Of a stretch of 46,046 bases of DNA, positions 31,123 to 40,352 are shown one piece after another (the first letter of the stretch is position 1; the number at the start of each line of letters is the position of its first letter). The DNA lies in assembly GCA_024684435.1 (NCBI GenBank), contig JAIKWV010000023.1, positions 1 through 46,046 on the forward strand. The letters are read 5' to 3'. Source of the DNA: Clostridiales bacterium. GTDB taxonomy: Bacteria > Bacillota > Clostridia > Oscillospirales > Acutalibacteraceae. The position numbers and the translations under genes were made by a program. Below the pieces are notes generated by a model that ran no database searches, had not been told where the DNA came from, and saw only the letters and a list, made by a program, of their open reading frames with translations.

Positions 31123-32622
31123 TTACAGACTCCTCTCCAAATTCTTTCTGTCTATCTTTCCGTTGGCATTGCGGGGAAGGACGGGCAGTTTGTGTATCTG
31201 ATCCGGCAGAAGATACCGGTTCATTTTTTTAGTGAGTTCAGCAAGCAGTTCTTTTTCTTCTGTTTTGTCCGCGGTGTAAAACAGGTGTATGCTTTCCGCT
31301 TCGGCGTCATATGTACAGGCGCATTCCCGCACGTCTCCCACGGTCTGCGCCACGTTTTCGATCTCTCCCAGTTCGATACGGTAGCCGCGGCGCTTTATCT
31401 GATGATCCTTGCGCCCCAGATACAACAGTTCGCCTTCGGGGTTTATTCGGACTATGTCTCCCGTCTTATAGCAGATCTCCGGATAGGCGGGACGAAGTGG
31501 ATTCTGCACAAAGAATTGCGCGGTCTTCTCAGGATCGTTATAATATCCCGGCGACACAAAGGTGCCGCGGACATACAGCTCACCCTCCTCGCCGGGCGCC
31601 GCTTCCAGACCCTCTGAGTTCAGGATGAACACGCCGCAGTTGTCGCAGTGCCTTCCAATGGGCAGGGACACCGGGATCTCAGCGTTGCGGGGAACGACAT
31701 AATATGTGCATATATCCGTTGTTTCGGTGGGACCGAACAGATTGGCAAACAGAACGTCTTCGCCGAAATGCCGCATCCAGTAGCCTAGGGTCTTTGCAGG
31801 CATGACCTCACCGGCGAACAGCGCTTTTTTCAAATATTTTGGCTTTTCGATCTCGAACAGACCGCTGTTCGCGGCGATACCGTACGCGCTGGGCACCCAA
31901 TAGATCAGGTTCACCCGATAACGGTTCAGGGTATCCGCTAAAGTGATGGGGAAGGAAAAGCATTTCTTCGGCAGCAGGATAAGCTCCGCGCCGGCGCGGA
32001 GAGTGCCGTAGACATCTGTCACCGACATGGAAAAATACAGGGGGGTCTGATTTCCGATGACAGCGGTCCCGTCAACTCCGAAGGTGTCAACGAACCATTG
32101 GCTGTAAGACAGAACGTTCCTGTGAGTGATGACCGTACCTTTCGGCATACCGGTGGAGCCGGAGGTGTATAAAATATACAGGGGATCGGCGTCCGTCTGC
32201 TCCCCGCGGATAAGATCGAGGGAGGCTTCATCTATGACGGACTTACAGATCTCATTCAGAATAAAAGTCTTCTCGCAGAGAGAACGCGCGGTTTGCGCGT
32301 GCTTTTCGTCGGAAATGACAGCGGCGGGATCAAGGGTGGCGAATATCTTTTTGATCCTTTCAGGGGGCATCTGTATGTCAATGACGGTATAGATATTACC
32401 GCTGTACACGATACCCAGCATTGCGGTGATCGCCTCGACGCTTTTGTCCAGAAATATGGCGACGGGTCTGCCCTTTCCAAGCTGCGCATACAGAAACGAG
32501 CCGATACGTTTGGCGCTTTCCACAAGTTCAAGATAAGAGATACTTTTCTTTTCATCAACAAATGCGGTCTTATCCGGCGTCCGTTCCGCCGCAAGCTCCG
32601 CCATCTGCAAAATGTTTTTCAT
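31123..32622 (-). CDS. dltA: D-alanine--carrier protein ligase, DltA-like
   Basis: This 499-residue adenylating enzyme activates an amino acid with ATP and loads it on the carrier. It shows LYILYTSGSTGMPKGTVITH, YWVPSAYGIAANSGLF, LFGPTETTDICTYY, YKTGDIVRINPEGELLYLGR, RRGYRIELGEIE and the C-terminal catalytic Lys in NANGKIDRKNL. The length matches DltA. D-alanine is the expected substrate from the operon, but the specificity pocket was not checked. It starts behind TAAGGAGCGG and is the first gene of the operon. Confidence 0.88.
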   Translation of the reverse strand: MKNILQMAELAAERTPDKTAFVDEKKSISYLELVESAKRIGSFLYAQLGKGRPVAIFLDKSVEAITAMLGIVYSGNIYTVIDIQMPPERIKKIFATLDPAAVISDEKHAQTARSLCEKTFILNEICKSVIDEASLDLIRGEQTDADPLYILYTSGSTGMPKGTVITHRNVLSYSQWFVDTFGVDGTAVIGNQTPLYFSMSVTDVYGTLRAGAELILLPKKCFSFPITLADTLNRYRVNLIYWVPSAYGIAANSGLFEIEKPKYLKKALFAGEVMPAKTLGYWMRHFGEDVLFANLFGPTETTDICTYYVVPRNAEIPVSLPIGRHCDNCGVFILNSEGLEAAPGEEGELYVRGTFVSPGYYNDPEKTAQFFVQNPLRPAYPEICYKTGDIVRINPEGELLYLGRKDHQIKRRGYRIELGEIENVAQTVGDVRECACTYDAEAESIHLFYTADKTEEKELLAELTKKMNRYLLPDQIHKLPVLPRNANGKIDRKNLERSL

Positions 32623-32730
32623 TATAAAAACCGCTCCTTACAAAGCTGTGATGCTATCGGAAATAAATCAGGGAAAAATAAACTGAAAAATCGTCATAAT
32701 CACACACACTAAAACGTATTTTAACAAGCT

Positions 32731-32770
32731 AATCTATAATTAACATTGAAAATCTATAATTAACATTGAA
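32731..32770 (+). repeat. Perfect 20-bp tandem repeat between divergent genes
   Basis: AATCTATAATTAACATTGAA occurs twice, head to tail, at 32731-32750 and 32751-32770. It lies in the 209-bp gap between the Dlt-like operon and the hydrolase gene, ending four bases before the hydrolase -35 box. The spacing of two helical turns suits an OmpR-type regulator. It could equally be a recent slippage duplication. Confidence 0.9.
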
Positions 32771-32774
32771 AAAG

Positions 32775-32803
32775 TTGATTTCCGGACAACTGTATGATAT
32801 GAT
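32775..32803 (+). promoter_or_regulatory. Promoter of the alpha/beta hydrolase gene
   Basis: TTGATT at 32775-32780 is followed after 17 bp by TATGAT at 32798-32803, about 30 bp before the GTG start. The tandem repeat lies directly upstream, in the usual place for an activator. Confidence 0.65.
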
Positions 32804-32831
32804 AAATTAAAGAAATGCGAGGAGGATCGCG

Positions 32832-33674
32832 GTGTACCGTTTGACTGTTGTTATGAATATTATTTTGTCTTTTACGATGCTGTTCAGCGGAATCGCATCA
32901 CAAACGGATCTTCTGATCCATCCTGATAAATACAACGCAAAACAACTGGAGATCACCGATCTGCCCGAGCCTGCGGTACAGTTCGAGACGGAGAGCTATG
33001 TCCAACTGTCCGAGGTGCGTATGCACTACATGGTGTACGGCAGGGATAAGCCTCCCCTGATTTTGGTTCACGGCAACGGCGGGAGCGTAAATTCCCTGCG
33101 CGAGGCCGCCTCGTACCTTGCAAACGATTTTACAGTTTACGTCACCGAAAGCCGGTGCCACGGGGACAGCAGCGATCCGGGGGAGATAACCTATCATCTC
33201 ATGGCGAAGGATCTGAAAGAATTTATCGAGGCGCTGGGGCTGGAAAAGCCCATAGTGATGGGGCACAGCGACGGCGCCATCAACGCGGTAACCCTTGCCG
33301 CGGATTATCCGGATGTACCCGGAGCTGTCATAGCCTGCGGCGCAAATTCTCATCCGAAAACGTTAAAATCGTATTTCCTTCTGGGTGTGGCGGCAAGAGA
33401 TCTGTTCCGCAGGGACAAGCTCAACACCCTGATGTTGACGCTGCCGGATTTCACGCCGGAATATCTTTCTCAGATCACCTGCCCCGCATATGTGGTCAGC
33501 GGACAGTTTGACATATTGTGGATATCCGACACTGTTTATATTGCTGAAAATATTTCACACAGCGATATGGCGATACTGCGAGGGGAAAACCACAGCTCCT
33601 ATATATCGCAAAACGGGAAAAAAGCTTATGTCCTTGTCCGGGATTGGCTTAAAACCAAGCCGGAACTGAATTAG
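32832..33674 (+). CDS. Alpha/beta hydrolase, membrane-anchored or secreted
   Basis: The protein has 280 residues and a GTG start behind GAGGAGGA. A hydrophobic N-terminus (about 4-23) may be a signal or anchor. The fold is shown by PPLILVHGNGGSVNSL (oxyanion loop), GHSDGAINAVTL with the nucleophile Ser, SGQFDILWI (candidate Asp) and RGENHSSYI with the catalytic His. Esterase or lipase activity is likely, and the substrate is unknown. It is divergent from the Dlt-like operon. Confidence 0.88.
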   Translation: MYRLTVVMNIILSFTMLFSGIASQTDLLIHPDKYNAKQLEITDLPEPAVQFETESYVQLSEVRMHYMVYGRDKPPLILVHGNGGSVNSLREAASYLANDFTVYVTESRCHGDSSDPGEITYHLMAKDLKEFIEALGLEKPIVMGHSDGAINAVTLAADYPDVPGAVIACGANSHPKTLKSYFLLGVAARDLFRRDKLNTLMLTLPDFTPEYLSQITCPAYVVSGQFDILWISDTVYIAENISHSDMAILRGENHSSYISQNGKKAYVLVRDWLKTKPELN

Positions 33675-33694
33675 AAAAGAAAAGTGAAGAAAAC

Positions 33695-33740
33695 GAACGG
33701 CTTTGAGAGTCCTCTTTTATGAACTCGCAGAGCCGTTCTG
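33695..33740 (+). terminator. Terminator after the hydrolase gene
   Basis: GAACGGCT at 33695-33702 pairs with AGCCGTTC at 33731-33738, with a mismatched inner stem. The right arm CTCGCAGAGCCG is the same as in the terminator family at 10033 and 14790. Confidence 0.6.
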
Positions 33741-34056
33741 TTATCCCCCAAAAGCACCTTGCAAGTCCGGTCACGACTGATCTTTTCGCCGATCGTTTTT
33801 GAATAAGCTTATACGCTTGAGCTCCTTGGCAAACAAATTATAGCATGAGCAATCGGTTGCATTGAACCAATTTGGAGTTGTTTTTTGTCAATTCACGGTT
33901 GCATCTATGCTTTTTACATATAATATCGTGACGATTCGACATTATTCTTAGTCTTAGAAGCATATGTCACAAAAAGTTTTCGGCAATCTGTCCACGGTGG
34001 TCCGGCGCAGTTTGACATCTTGCCGCTGTGTGTTTATTTTGAAGATCAAACAAAAG
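33741..34056. other. Non-coding stretch
   Basis: I see no coding frame with a ribosome binding site here. The AT content is higher than in the flanking genes. A direct GGTTGCAT is repeated at about 33853 and 33898. No RNA family is recognised. Confidence 0.4.
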
Positions 34057-34109
34057 CCCTTGAACGTTTCCCTGCGATAAAAGCGAAAAACAGGAACAAC
34101 GTTCAAGGG
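34057..34109. terminator. Terminator of the mfd/phosphohexomutase operon
   Basis: CCCTTGAACGTT at 34057-34068 pairs perfectly with AACGTTCAAGGG at 34098-34109, with an inner CCTG/CAGG. TATTTTTC follows on the plus strand and CTTTTGTTTG on the minus strand. Confidence 0.75.
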
Positions 34110-34156
34110 TATTTTTCAGCATTATTTTTATGACGGGCATTGGCGGCCGAACACTC

Positions 34157-34252
34157 TTATTTCAAAAATGACGAGATAGCTACGGTCAGCACGCTGCCGA
34201 ACATAATGATCGCCATGATCAATGCGATTATTCTGACTATTTTTCTGTTCAT
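34157..34252 (-). CDS. Prli42-like 31-residue membrane protein
   Basis: The short frame MNRKIVRIIALIMAIIMFGS then VLTVAISSFLK is preceded by GAGGAAAGG at a good distance. A short basic N-terminus is followed by one membrane helix of about 22 residues. Length and layout match the stressosome-associated Prli42/DUF4044 miniproteins of Firmicutes, which anchor the stressosome in Listeria. It begins 16 bases after the phosphohexomutase stop, so it is cotranscribed with it. Identification is by pattern only, but the ribosome binding site and operon position support a real gene. Confidence 0.75.
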   Translation of the reverse strand: MNRKIVRIIALIMAIIMFGSVLTVAISSFLK

Positions 34253-34268
34253 GTCAATTTTCCTTTCC

Positions 34269-35990
34269 TCAGCAGATACCCATGAGCTTTTTCATTTCTT
34301 CGCCGATGCTCTCAGCAGTTTTCACGGCGTCGTCTTTTTTATCCGAAACAGACGTGATATAGAGCTTTATTTTCGGTTCCGTGCCGGAGGGACGGACGAT
34401 AACGCCGCTGCCGTCGGAGAGGATGAATTCCACAACGTTGGACTTGGGCAGGTCGATGGGGGCGATCTTTCCGGTTATGGTGTCCCGGGTCTCGCCGCTG
34501 CTGTAATCGGAGACGGAGACGACGGTCTTGTCGGCGATCTTTTCGGGGACGGTCTTGCGCAGATCGGTCATTATCTGCTTCATGCGCTCCATGCCGTCCG
34601 CGCCTTCAAAGGTGAAGTTGAGCAGGGTGTTGAGATATACGCCGTATTTACGCGCCAGCTCATCCAGGACTTGTATCAGAGTTTTGCCTTTTGATTTATA
34701 GTACGCGGTCATTTCGCAGATGAGCATGGAACCCACCACAGCGTCCTTGTCTCTGGCGTGGGTGCCGGAAAGGTAACCGTAGCTCTCCTCCGTGCCGAGG
34801 ATGAATCTGTCCGCTTCGCCCGCCTGTTCCAGCTTTGTGATATATTCTCCGATATACTTAAAGCCTGTAAGCAGGTTCACCACCGTGCAGTTAAAGTCCT
34901 TTGCAATGGCGTCAATGAGCTTTGTGGTGACAAAGGATTTCAGTATAACGCCGTTTGAAGGCAGAGTACCGTTTGCCTTGCGGCAGGAGAGAAGGTACTC
35001 CGTGAGAAGGGCGCCCACCTCGTTGCCGGTAAGGAGCTTGTATTCCCCGTCGTCCAGAATGGCTATGCCCACTCTGTCGCAGTCCGGGTCGGTGGCAAGA
35101 AGCAGATCGGCTCTGTCGCTCTCCGCTAACTTTATGGCGCACTCAAAGGCCTGACGGATCTCCGGGTTGGGGAAGGGGCAGGTGGGGAAGTTGCCGTCGG
35201 GCAGTTCCTGTTCCGGGACTACCTTCACGTCTTTGAAACCTATCCTGTCAAGCACTTCGCGAACGGGAAGGTTGCCTGTGCCGTTGAGAGGCGTGTATAT
35301 GATCTTCAGGTCGCTGTTCCTGCACACGTCGGGGTTGACCAGCCTGCTTATCACGGCGGAGTAGAATTTTTCATAAACATCTCTGCCGATGTATTCGATC
35401 ATACCGTCGGCGACAGCATTTTCAAAATCGGCGAGCTTAATGTCATTGAAAATATCCGTGTTCTGTATATAACCGTATATCTTTGCCGCCGCCGCGTCGG
35501 TTATCTGATAGCCGTTGGCGTCGTAGCACTTGTAGCCGTTGTACTTTGCCGGGTTGTGGCTGGCGGTGATGTTTATGCCCGCGCTGCATTTGAGTTCCCT
35601 GACAGCAAAGGACAGCATGGGCGTGGGCACCAGCTCCGGGTAAAGATAGGTCTTGATCCCGTTGGCGGCAAGCACACAGGCAGAGCCTATGGCGAACACG
35701 TCGGAGTTTATCCTTGAGTCATAGGCGATGGCGACGGAAGGGGAGGAAATTTCACTGCTGAGATAGGTGGCAAGTCCCTGGGTCGCCTGGTTTACGGTGT
35801 AGGAGTTCAGACGGTTCGTTCCAGCGCCCAGCACGCCTCTGAGACCGGCAGTGCCGAATTCCAGATTGCGGTAAAAGCGGTCGGCGATCTCATTCTCATT
35901 GTCCTTTACCGCCAGAAGCTCATCATAGACCTCCTTGTTGTCCTGGGTGTTCTTGAGCCAAAGGTCGTACAGCTCTTTAACGTTGTTCAT
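34269..35990 (-). CDS. Phosphoglucomutase/phosphomannomutase
   Basis: This 573-residue alpha-D-phosphohexomutase has the length of the PgcA type. It shows FGTAGLRGVLGAGTNRLNSY, the phosphoserine loop TASHNPAKYNGYK (ASHNP), the metal loop ATDPDCDRVGI, the sugar loop GTEESYGYLSG and the phosphate-binding RPSGTEPKIKLYI. It interconverts glucose or mannose 1- and 6-phosphates, feeding polysaccharide and envelope precursors. It starts 17 bases after mfd. Confidence 0.95.
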   Translation of the reverse strand: MNNVKELYDLWLKNTQDNKEVYDELLAVKDNENEIADRFYRNLEFGTAGLRGVLGAGTNRLNSYTVNQATQGLATYLSSEISSPSVAIAYDSRINSDVFAIGSACVLAANGIKTYLYPELVPTPMLSFAVRELKCSAGINITASHNPAKYNGYKCYDANGYQITDAAAAKIYGYIQNTDIFNDIKLADFENAVADGMIEYIGRDVYEKFYSAVISRLVNPDVCRNSDLKIIYTPLNGTGNLPVREVLDRIGFKDVKVVPEQELPDGNFPTCPFPNPEIRQAFECAIKLAESDRADLLLATDPDCDRVGIAILDDGEYKLLTGNEVGALLTEYLLSCRKANGTLPSNGVILKSFVTTKLIDAIAKDFNCTVVNLLTGFKYIGEYITKLEQAGEADRFILGTEESYGYLSGTHARDKDAVVGSMLICEMTAYYKSKGKTLIQVLDELARKYGVYLNTLLNFTFEGADGMERMKQIMTDLRKTVPEKIADKTVVSVSDYSSGETRDTITGKIAPIDLPKSNVVEFILSDGSGVIVRPSGTEPKIKLYITSVSDKKDDAVKTAESIGEEMKKLMGIC

Positions 35991-36007
35991 AATAACAGTC
36001 CTTTCTG

Positions 36008-39000
36008 TCAGGTTTTGTCGGGGTCTTCATCAAGATATTCAAATATTTTTTTAAGCAGTTCAAGCTGATTGTCGTCCTTGAGAAGCTTTACGGCGATGTG
36101 GGGTTTGCCGCTGGCGCTGACGGATACTCTGCCGGGCATTTTCTGGGCTAAAAGGGTGATCTTCTTCATGTCCAGATCATCGATGTACAGAGCGATCTTG
36201 TCCGCCTTTTTGCCGATCTCATATATGCCGTGACGGATGGCCACGCCCCGGAGCAGGGACACCGTGATAAGCCCAAGCACGCTTTCCGGCGGCTCGCCGA
36301 ACCGGTCTATCAGCTCGTCGATAACGTCCTCCGCGTCATCCCGGGAGCGGATGTCAGCTATGCGCCGGTACATACCTATCTTGTGGGGAACGCTTGAAAT
36401 ATATTCCGGCGGGATGTAGGCGTCAATGGGCAGGTCTATTATGCATTCCTTTTCCACACTGCTCTCAACAGGCTCTCCCTTTTCCTCGCTGATAGCCTGC
36501 TGAAGGAGCTTCATGTACATATCGTAGCCCACAGCCTCCATGTGACCGTGCTGCTGAGCGCCCAAAAGGTTGCCGGCGCCTCTCAGCTCCATGTCCTGCA
36601 TGGCGATCTTGAAGCCGGAACCGAATTCCGTAAATTCCCGTATCGCCTCTAAACGGCGGGTGGCGATTTCGGAAAGCTCCTTGTTCTTTCTGAAGGTGAG
36701 ATATGCGTTTGCGCGCCTTGCGGAACGGCCTACTCTGCCCCTTATCTGATGGAGCTGAGCCAATCCCATTTTATCCGCGTCCTCAATGATAAGTGTGTTC
36801 ACATTGGGTACGTCTATGCCTGTTTCTATGATAGTTGTGCATACAAGGATGTCGATCTCCCCTTCAAGGAGACTTCGCCATATCTCGCTGAGTTTGTCCT
36901 CGTTCATCTGACCATGGGCGATGGCGACCCTTGCATCCGGCAAAAGTTCTTTTATTCCCGCGGCGCAGTGTTCGATGGATTCGACCTTGTTGTGCAGATA
37001 ATATACCTGACCGCCCCGTCGAAGCTCCGCGGTCATTGCCTGCACCAGAATGTCCATATCGTGTTCGATAACGTAGGTCTGGACGGGGTGTCTGTCCTGG
37101 GGAGCCTCCTCCAGCACGGACATATCCCTTATGCCGGACATGGACATATTCAGCGTTCTCGGTATGGGTGTGGCGGTCATGGTGAGCACGTCCACCGTGG
37201 GGTACAGCTCTTTCAGCTTTTCTTTCTGAGCGACACCGAAACGCTGTTCCTCGTCTATTATTATCAAGCCCAGATCCTTGAAGGTCACGTCTTTTGATAT
37301 GAGTCTGTGGGTGCCTACGACGATATCCACCGAACCCCTGCGCAGGGCGTCTATGGTGGCTCTTATCTCTTTTGAGGAGCTGAAGCGTGAAAGCATCGCC
37401 GCTTCGATGGGGAAGCCCTCAAACCTGCGCTTTATCGTCTGATAGTGCTGGAGAGCCAATATGGTTGTGGGTACCAGCACAGCGCACTGCTTGCCGTCCG
37501 CAACGCACTTAAAGGCGCCACGGAGAGCCACTTCGGTCTTTCCGAAGCCCACGTCTCCGCAGAGCAGTCTGTCCATGGGACAGGGCTTTTCCATGTCGTT
37601 CTTCACTTCGTTTATACAGCGGAGCTGATCGTCTGTTTCGTCAAATTCAAACCGACGTTCAAAGTCGCTCTGCATATCTATATCAGGGGAAAAGGCGTGA
37701 CCGGTCATGGACATACGGCGGGAATAAAGGGTGATAAGCTCCTGCGCCATGTCGTGAACGGCGGAGCTGACCTTGCTTTTGGTCTTCTGCCATTCCTTGC
37801 CGCCGAGCTTGTTCAGCTTTACTGCGCCGTTGTTGGTGGAGCCGATATATTTTGATACCTGATCAAGCTGAGCCACGGGCAGATAGAGGATATCCCCCTT
37901 GCTGTACTTGATCTTTATATAGTCCTTGACCGTGCCTCCCGCCTCAAGTCTTGTTATCCCGTCAAAAAGACCGATGCCGTGGATGGTGTGGACGACATAA
38001 TCCCCCTTGTGCAGTTCCTCAAGGCTGTTGAAGGCGTTCTTCTTGCTGACCTTTTTCTTTGACTTGGCGGGCACGGCGTACCGCGCGCCGTAGGTCATTA
38101 CGGTGAATTTCTGATTGGGGTACTCATAGCCTGCCGACAGGGTGCCGGGAAGAACGCAGACGATGCCGGAGGGCAGGGTCTTGGGGATCACCGGGAGAAA
38201 CATGCTTTTGAAGCCTTCCGCGACCAGATCCGAGCTCAGCGCCGACGCCGCCTTCTCCGTGCCGGCGGTGATGGCTATCGTCCAGCCGGTTCTGCCCTTG
38301 TAACCGGACAGATCATCAAGCAGTAGGGAAAACGAACCGTTCCACGGGGAGATCTGACGGGCGGTCACGGTGACAAGTTCCTTTACCGGGGTATCGAAGC
38401 TGCCTCTGGTAAGGTTGTCAAGGTATACCGCCCCCACCGATGAGTAAATGCCGATAAGCTCATCCCTTGTCAGGGCGAAACGGTCAAGCCCACGGGTTAT
38501 GAAGCCCTCCGCAAGGAGCAGCTTTATATCCTCGAACAGGAGCGTTTCGCAGGCCTTTGCCCTCTCGCTTGCGGAAAAGCTTTCGCTGACAAAAAGCATT
38601 CCGTCGGACATATAATCAAAAATAGTGGATGGCTGTTTGTATATGATGGGCATGAATCTGTCCAGTGAGGAAAGGGTCATGTCGGATCTTATTCTTTCGA
38701 TATCGTCCCGGAGCACGCTCTTTGCTTTGACGGAGCCTTTGCCCTTTACTGTCAGGTAAAAATCCTCCAGAAATTCCGCGAGATCGCCCTCGCCGAATAC
38801 TACCTCTGCCGCGGGGATTATGCGAAGCTTGTCGAGGATCTCTGTCCTTCTTTGGCTTTCTGTGTCAAACTCCACGATGCTGTCAACGGTATCTCCCCAC
38901 ATTTCGATCCTTGCGGGTCTCGGACAGTTGGGAGAGAAAACGTCGATTATGCCGCCGCGAATGGCAAACTGCCCCACGCCGTCCACTTGCTGGGAGCGGG

Positions 39001-39481
39001 AGTAGCCTGCCGCGGTGAGCCTCTTGGCAAGTGCGTCGATATTTAATTCGTCCCCGGAGCGGAGAGAGAAGCTGTGACGTTTCAGATCTTCGACGGGCAT
39101 GGTCAGCTGCATGGCGGCCTCCGCGGAGGCGACCACAACGTCGTAGTCCCTGTCAACCATGTGGGAAAGGATGCCCAGTCTTATATGCTCATATTCCCGG
39201 GAGTGACCCTCCGTTGTGCGGAACACAAAGTCCCGGGCGGGGTACATCACGCTGTTTACGCCCATGGCGGTGAGATCCTGCACAAGCCGGGTGGCCTGCG
39301 CCTCGTCGGGGGTGATGACCAGAGCGGTTTTGCCTGTGTCCTCACACAGGGCGGCGGTGAAATTCGCCTTATGGATATGAGAAAGCCCCAGCACGCCCAT
39401 GGGCAGGCGGCCGGCAAATATGTCCTTGAGTACGGTGGAGTACTCGGGAGCGGTCTTCAGTTTTTCGGTAAAACAGGACAT
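36008..39481 (-). CDS. mfd: Transcription-repair coupling factor
   Basis: The protein has 1157 residues, normal for Mfd. It removes stalled RNA polymerase and brings in UvrA. Domains in order: a UvrB-like N-terminal part (about 1-330, including QVDGVGQFAIRGGIIDVFSP); the RNA-polymerase-interacting domain (about 490-560, ELHKGDYVVHTIHGIGLFDG); the RecG-like translocase with Walker A LLCGDVGFGKTEVA, DEEQRFGV, TATPIPRTLNMS and QIRGRVGRSARRA; and the C-terminal domain. The start overlaps the end of the HAD gene by 25 bases. Confidence 0.97.
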   Translation of the reverse strand: MSCFTEKLKTAPEYSTVLKDIFAGRLPMGVLGLSHIHKANFTAALCEDTGKTALVITPDEAQATRLVQDLTAMGVNSVMYPARDFVFRTTEGHSREYEHIRLGILSHMVDRDYDVVVASAEAAMQLTMPVEDLKRHSFSLRSGDELNIDALAKRLTAAGYSRSQQVDGVGQFAIRGGIIDVFSPNCPRPARIEMWGDTVDSIVEFDTESQRRTEILDKLRIIPAAEVVFGEGDLAEFLEDFYLTVKGKGSVKAKSVLRDDIERIRSDMTLSSLDRFMPIIYKQPSTIFDYMSDGMLFVSESFSASERAKACETLLFEDIKLLLAEGFITRGLDRFALTRDELIGIYSSVGAVYLDNLTRGSFDTPVKELVTVTARQISPWNGSFSLLLDDLSGYKGRTGWTIAITAGTEKAASALSSDLVAEGFKSMFLPVIPKTLPSGIVCVLPGTLSAGYEYPNQKFTVMTYGARYAVPAKSKKKVSKKNAFNSLEELHKGDYVVHTIHGIGLFDGITRLEAGGTVKDYIKIKYSKGDILYLPVAQLDQVSKYIGSTNNGAVKLNKLGGKEWQKTKSKVSSAVHDMAQELITLYSRRMSMTGHAFSPDIDMQSDFERRFEFDETDDQLRCINEVKNDMEKPCPMDRLLCGDVGFGKTEVALRGAFKCVADGKQCAVLVPTTILALQHYQTIKRRFEGFPIEAAMLSRFSSSKEIRATIDALRRGSVDIVVGTHRLISKDVTFKDLGLIIIDEEQRFGVAQKEKLKELYPTVDVLTMTATPIPRTLNMSMSGIRDMSVLEEAPQDRHPVQTYVIEHDMDILVQAMTAELRRGGQVYYLHNKVESIEHCAAGIKELLPDARVAIAHGQMNEDKLSEIWRSLLEGEIDILVCTTIIETGIDVPNVNTLIIEDADKMGLAQLHQIRGRVGRSARRANAYLTFRKNKELSEIATRRLEAIREFTEFGSGFKIAMQDMELRGAGNLLGAQQHGHMEAVGYDMYMKLLQQAISEEKGEPVESSVEKECIIDLPIDAYIPPEYISSVPHKIGMYRRIADIRSRDDAEDVIDELIDRFGEPPESVLGLITVSLLRGVAIRHGIYEIGKKADKIALYIDDLDMKKITLLAQKMPGRVSVSASGKPHIAVKLLKDDNQLELLKKIFEYLDEDPDKT

Positions 39482-40077
39482 TTGGCTTTGATTACCTCTC
39501 TGAGTCTGTCTATATCATGGTCGGCGAAGCAGTGCCCGTCCATTCCCAGAGCCAGACCGCCGTCAATGTTTCTCTGCAGGTCGTCAACGAAAAAACAGTC
39601 CTCCGGCTTAAGGGAAAATTTCTCAAAGAACAGCCTGTAGATCTGTTCCTCGGGTTTAATATAATGGCACATATAGGAGAAGAATATTCCGTCCAGCAGA
39701 CCCATTACGGGGATCTGATCCCGCTTGTCGTAAAACTGCTGAGCCGCGTTGGACAAAAGATAGAGCCGGTATCCCTGATCCTTGAGCTCCTTTATGAAAC
39801 CGTACATATCCTCATAGGGAGGCAGCTGTTCGCAAAGGTTGTGAAACATATTATATACCGTGGAGTGAAGCCTTTCCGGGAGCTCTTTGCAGACCTTAGC
39901 CGCAGTCTCGTCCTCGTCGGCAAGACCCCGGTCAAAATCGTGCCAGATGTCGCTGCCGAAAAGCAGTCTGCGAACAGCCGGGATATCCTCCGACTCAAAG
40001 TTCGCGGCAAGGAGCCTGTCGGGATCGAATTCTATAAGCACTCCGCCCATATCAAAAACTATGTTCTTCTGTGTCAT
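39457..40077 (-). CDS. HAD-superfamily hydrolase
   Basis: This 206-residue protein has the HAD motifs: VFDMGGVLIEFD (nucleophile Asp), YLLSNAAQQF (second motif), KPEEQIYRLFFEKF (Lys) and CFFVDDLQRNIDG (metal). A helical cap lies between motifs 1 and 2, as in HAD-IA enzymes such as YihX, which are phosphatases of sugar phosphates. The substrate is not known. It is the first gene of the operon with mfd, the phosphohexomutase and the small membrane protein; a sugar-phosphate substrate would fit the mutase. Confidence 0.9.
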   Translation of the reverse strand: MTQKNIVFDMGGVLIEFDPDRLLAANFESEDIPAVRRLLFGSDIWHDFDRGLADEDETAAKVCKELPERLHSTVYNMFHNLCEQLPPYEDMYGFIKELKDQGYRLYLLSNAAQQFYDKRDQIPVMGLLDGIFFSYMCHYIKPEEQIYRLFFEKFSLKPEDCFFVDDLQRNIDGGLALGMDGHCFADHDIDRLREVIKAKCPVLPKN

Positions 40078-40214
40078 TATATGTCACCTGTCGCCCACAT
40101 AACAATAATCATACTATTACAATCTATCATTTTAACATATCGGGGGGAGTAATTCAACAAAAAAATACCGCCTCCCGGGCTTGCAGAGCCGATAACAAAT
40201 CACCTGACCTTTTT

Positions 40215-40310
40215 CGGCACGCATATATGCGTGCCGTACGTTATAATTTTTTACATTCTTGCTTCTCACTTCGGGAGAGGTGGCGCCGCGAAGCGGTGAC
40301 GGAGAGGGCA
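40215..40310. repeat. Palindrome and dispersed-repeat unit
   Basis: A perfect 22-bp palindrome (CGGCACGCATA and its complement) lies at 40215-40236. At 40269-40308 is CTTCGGGAGAGG, TGGCGCCGCGAAGCGG, TGACGGAGAGGGC, a type of GC-rich repeat I have seen between genes in gut Clostridia. The first part, TTTTTCGGCACGCAT, occurs again at 45757. No gene lies in 40078-40352. Confidence 0.6.
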
Positions 40311-40352
40311 AATCTTCCATGCCCTCCCATAAGCAAAAGCGCAAAACAAAAA

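Noticed and set aside
32731-32770. CRISPR-like repeat
   Set aside because: Two units directly abutting, with no spacer.
33741-34056. Small stable RNA (SRP RNA, 6S RNA or tmRNA) or tRNA
   Set aside because: No cloverleaf, no GGTTCGAATCC-like loop and no conserved core of these RNAs was seen; only a weak direct repeat is present.
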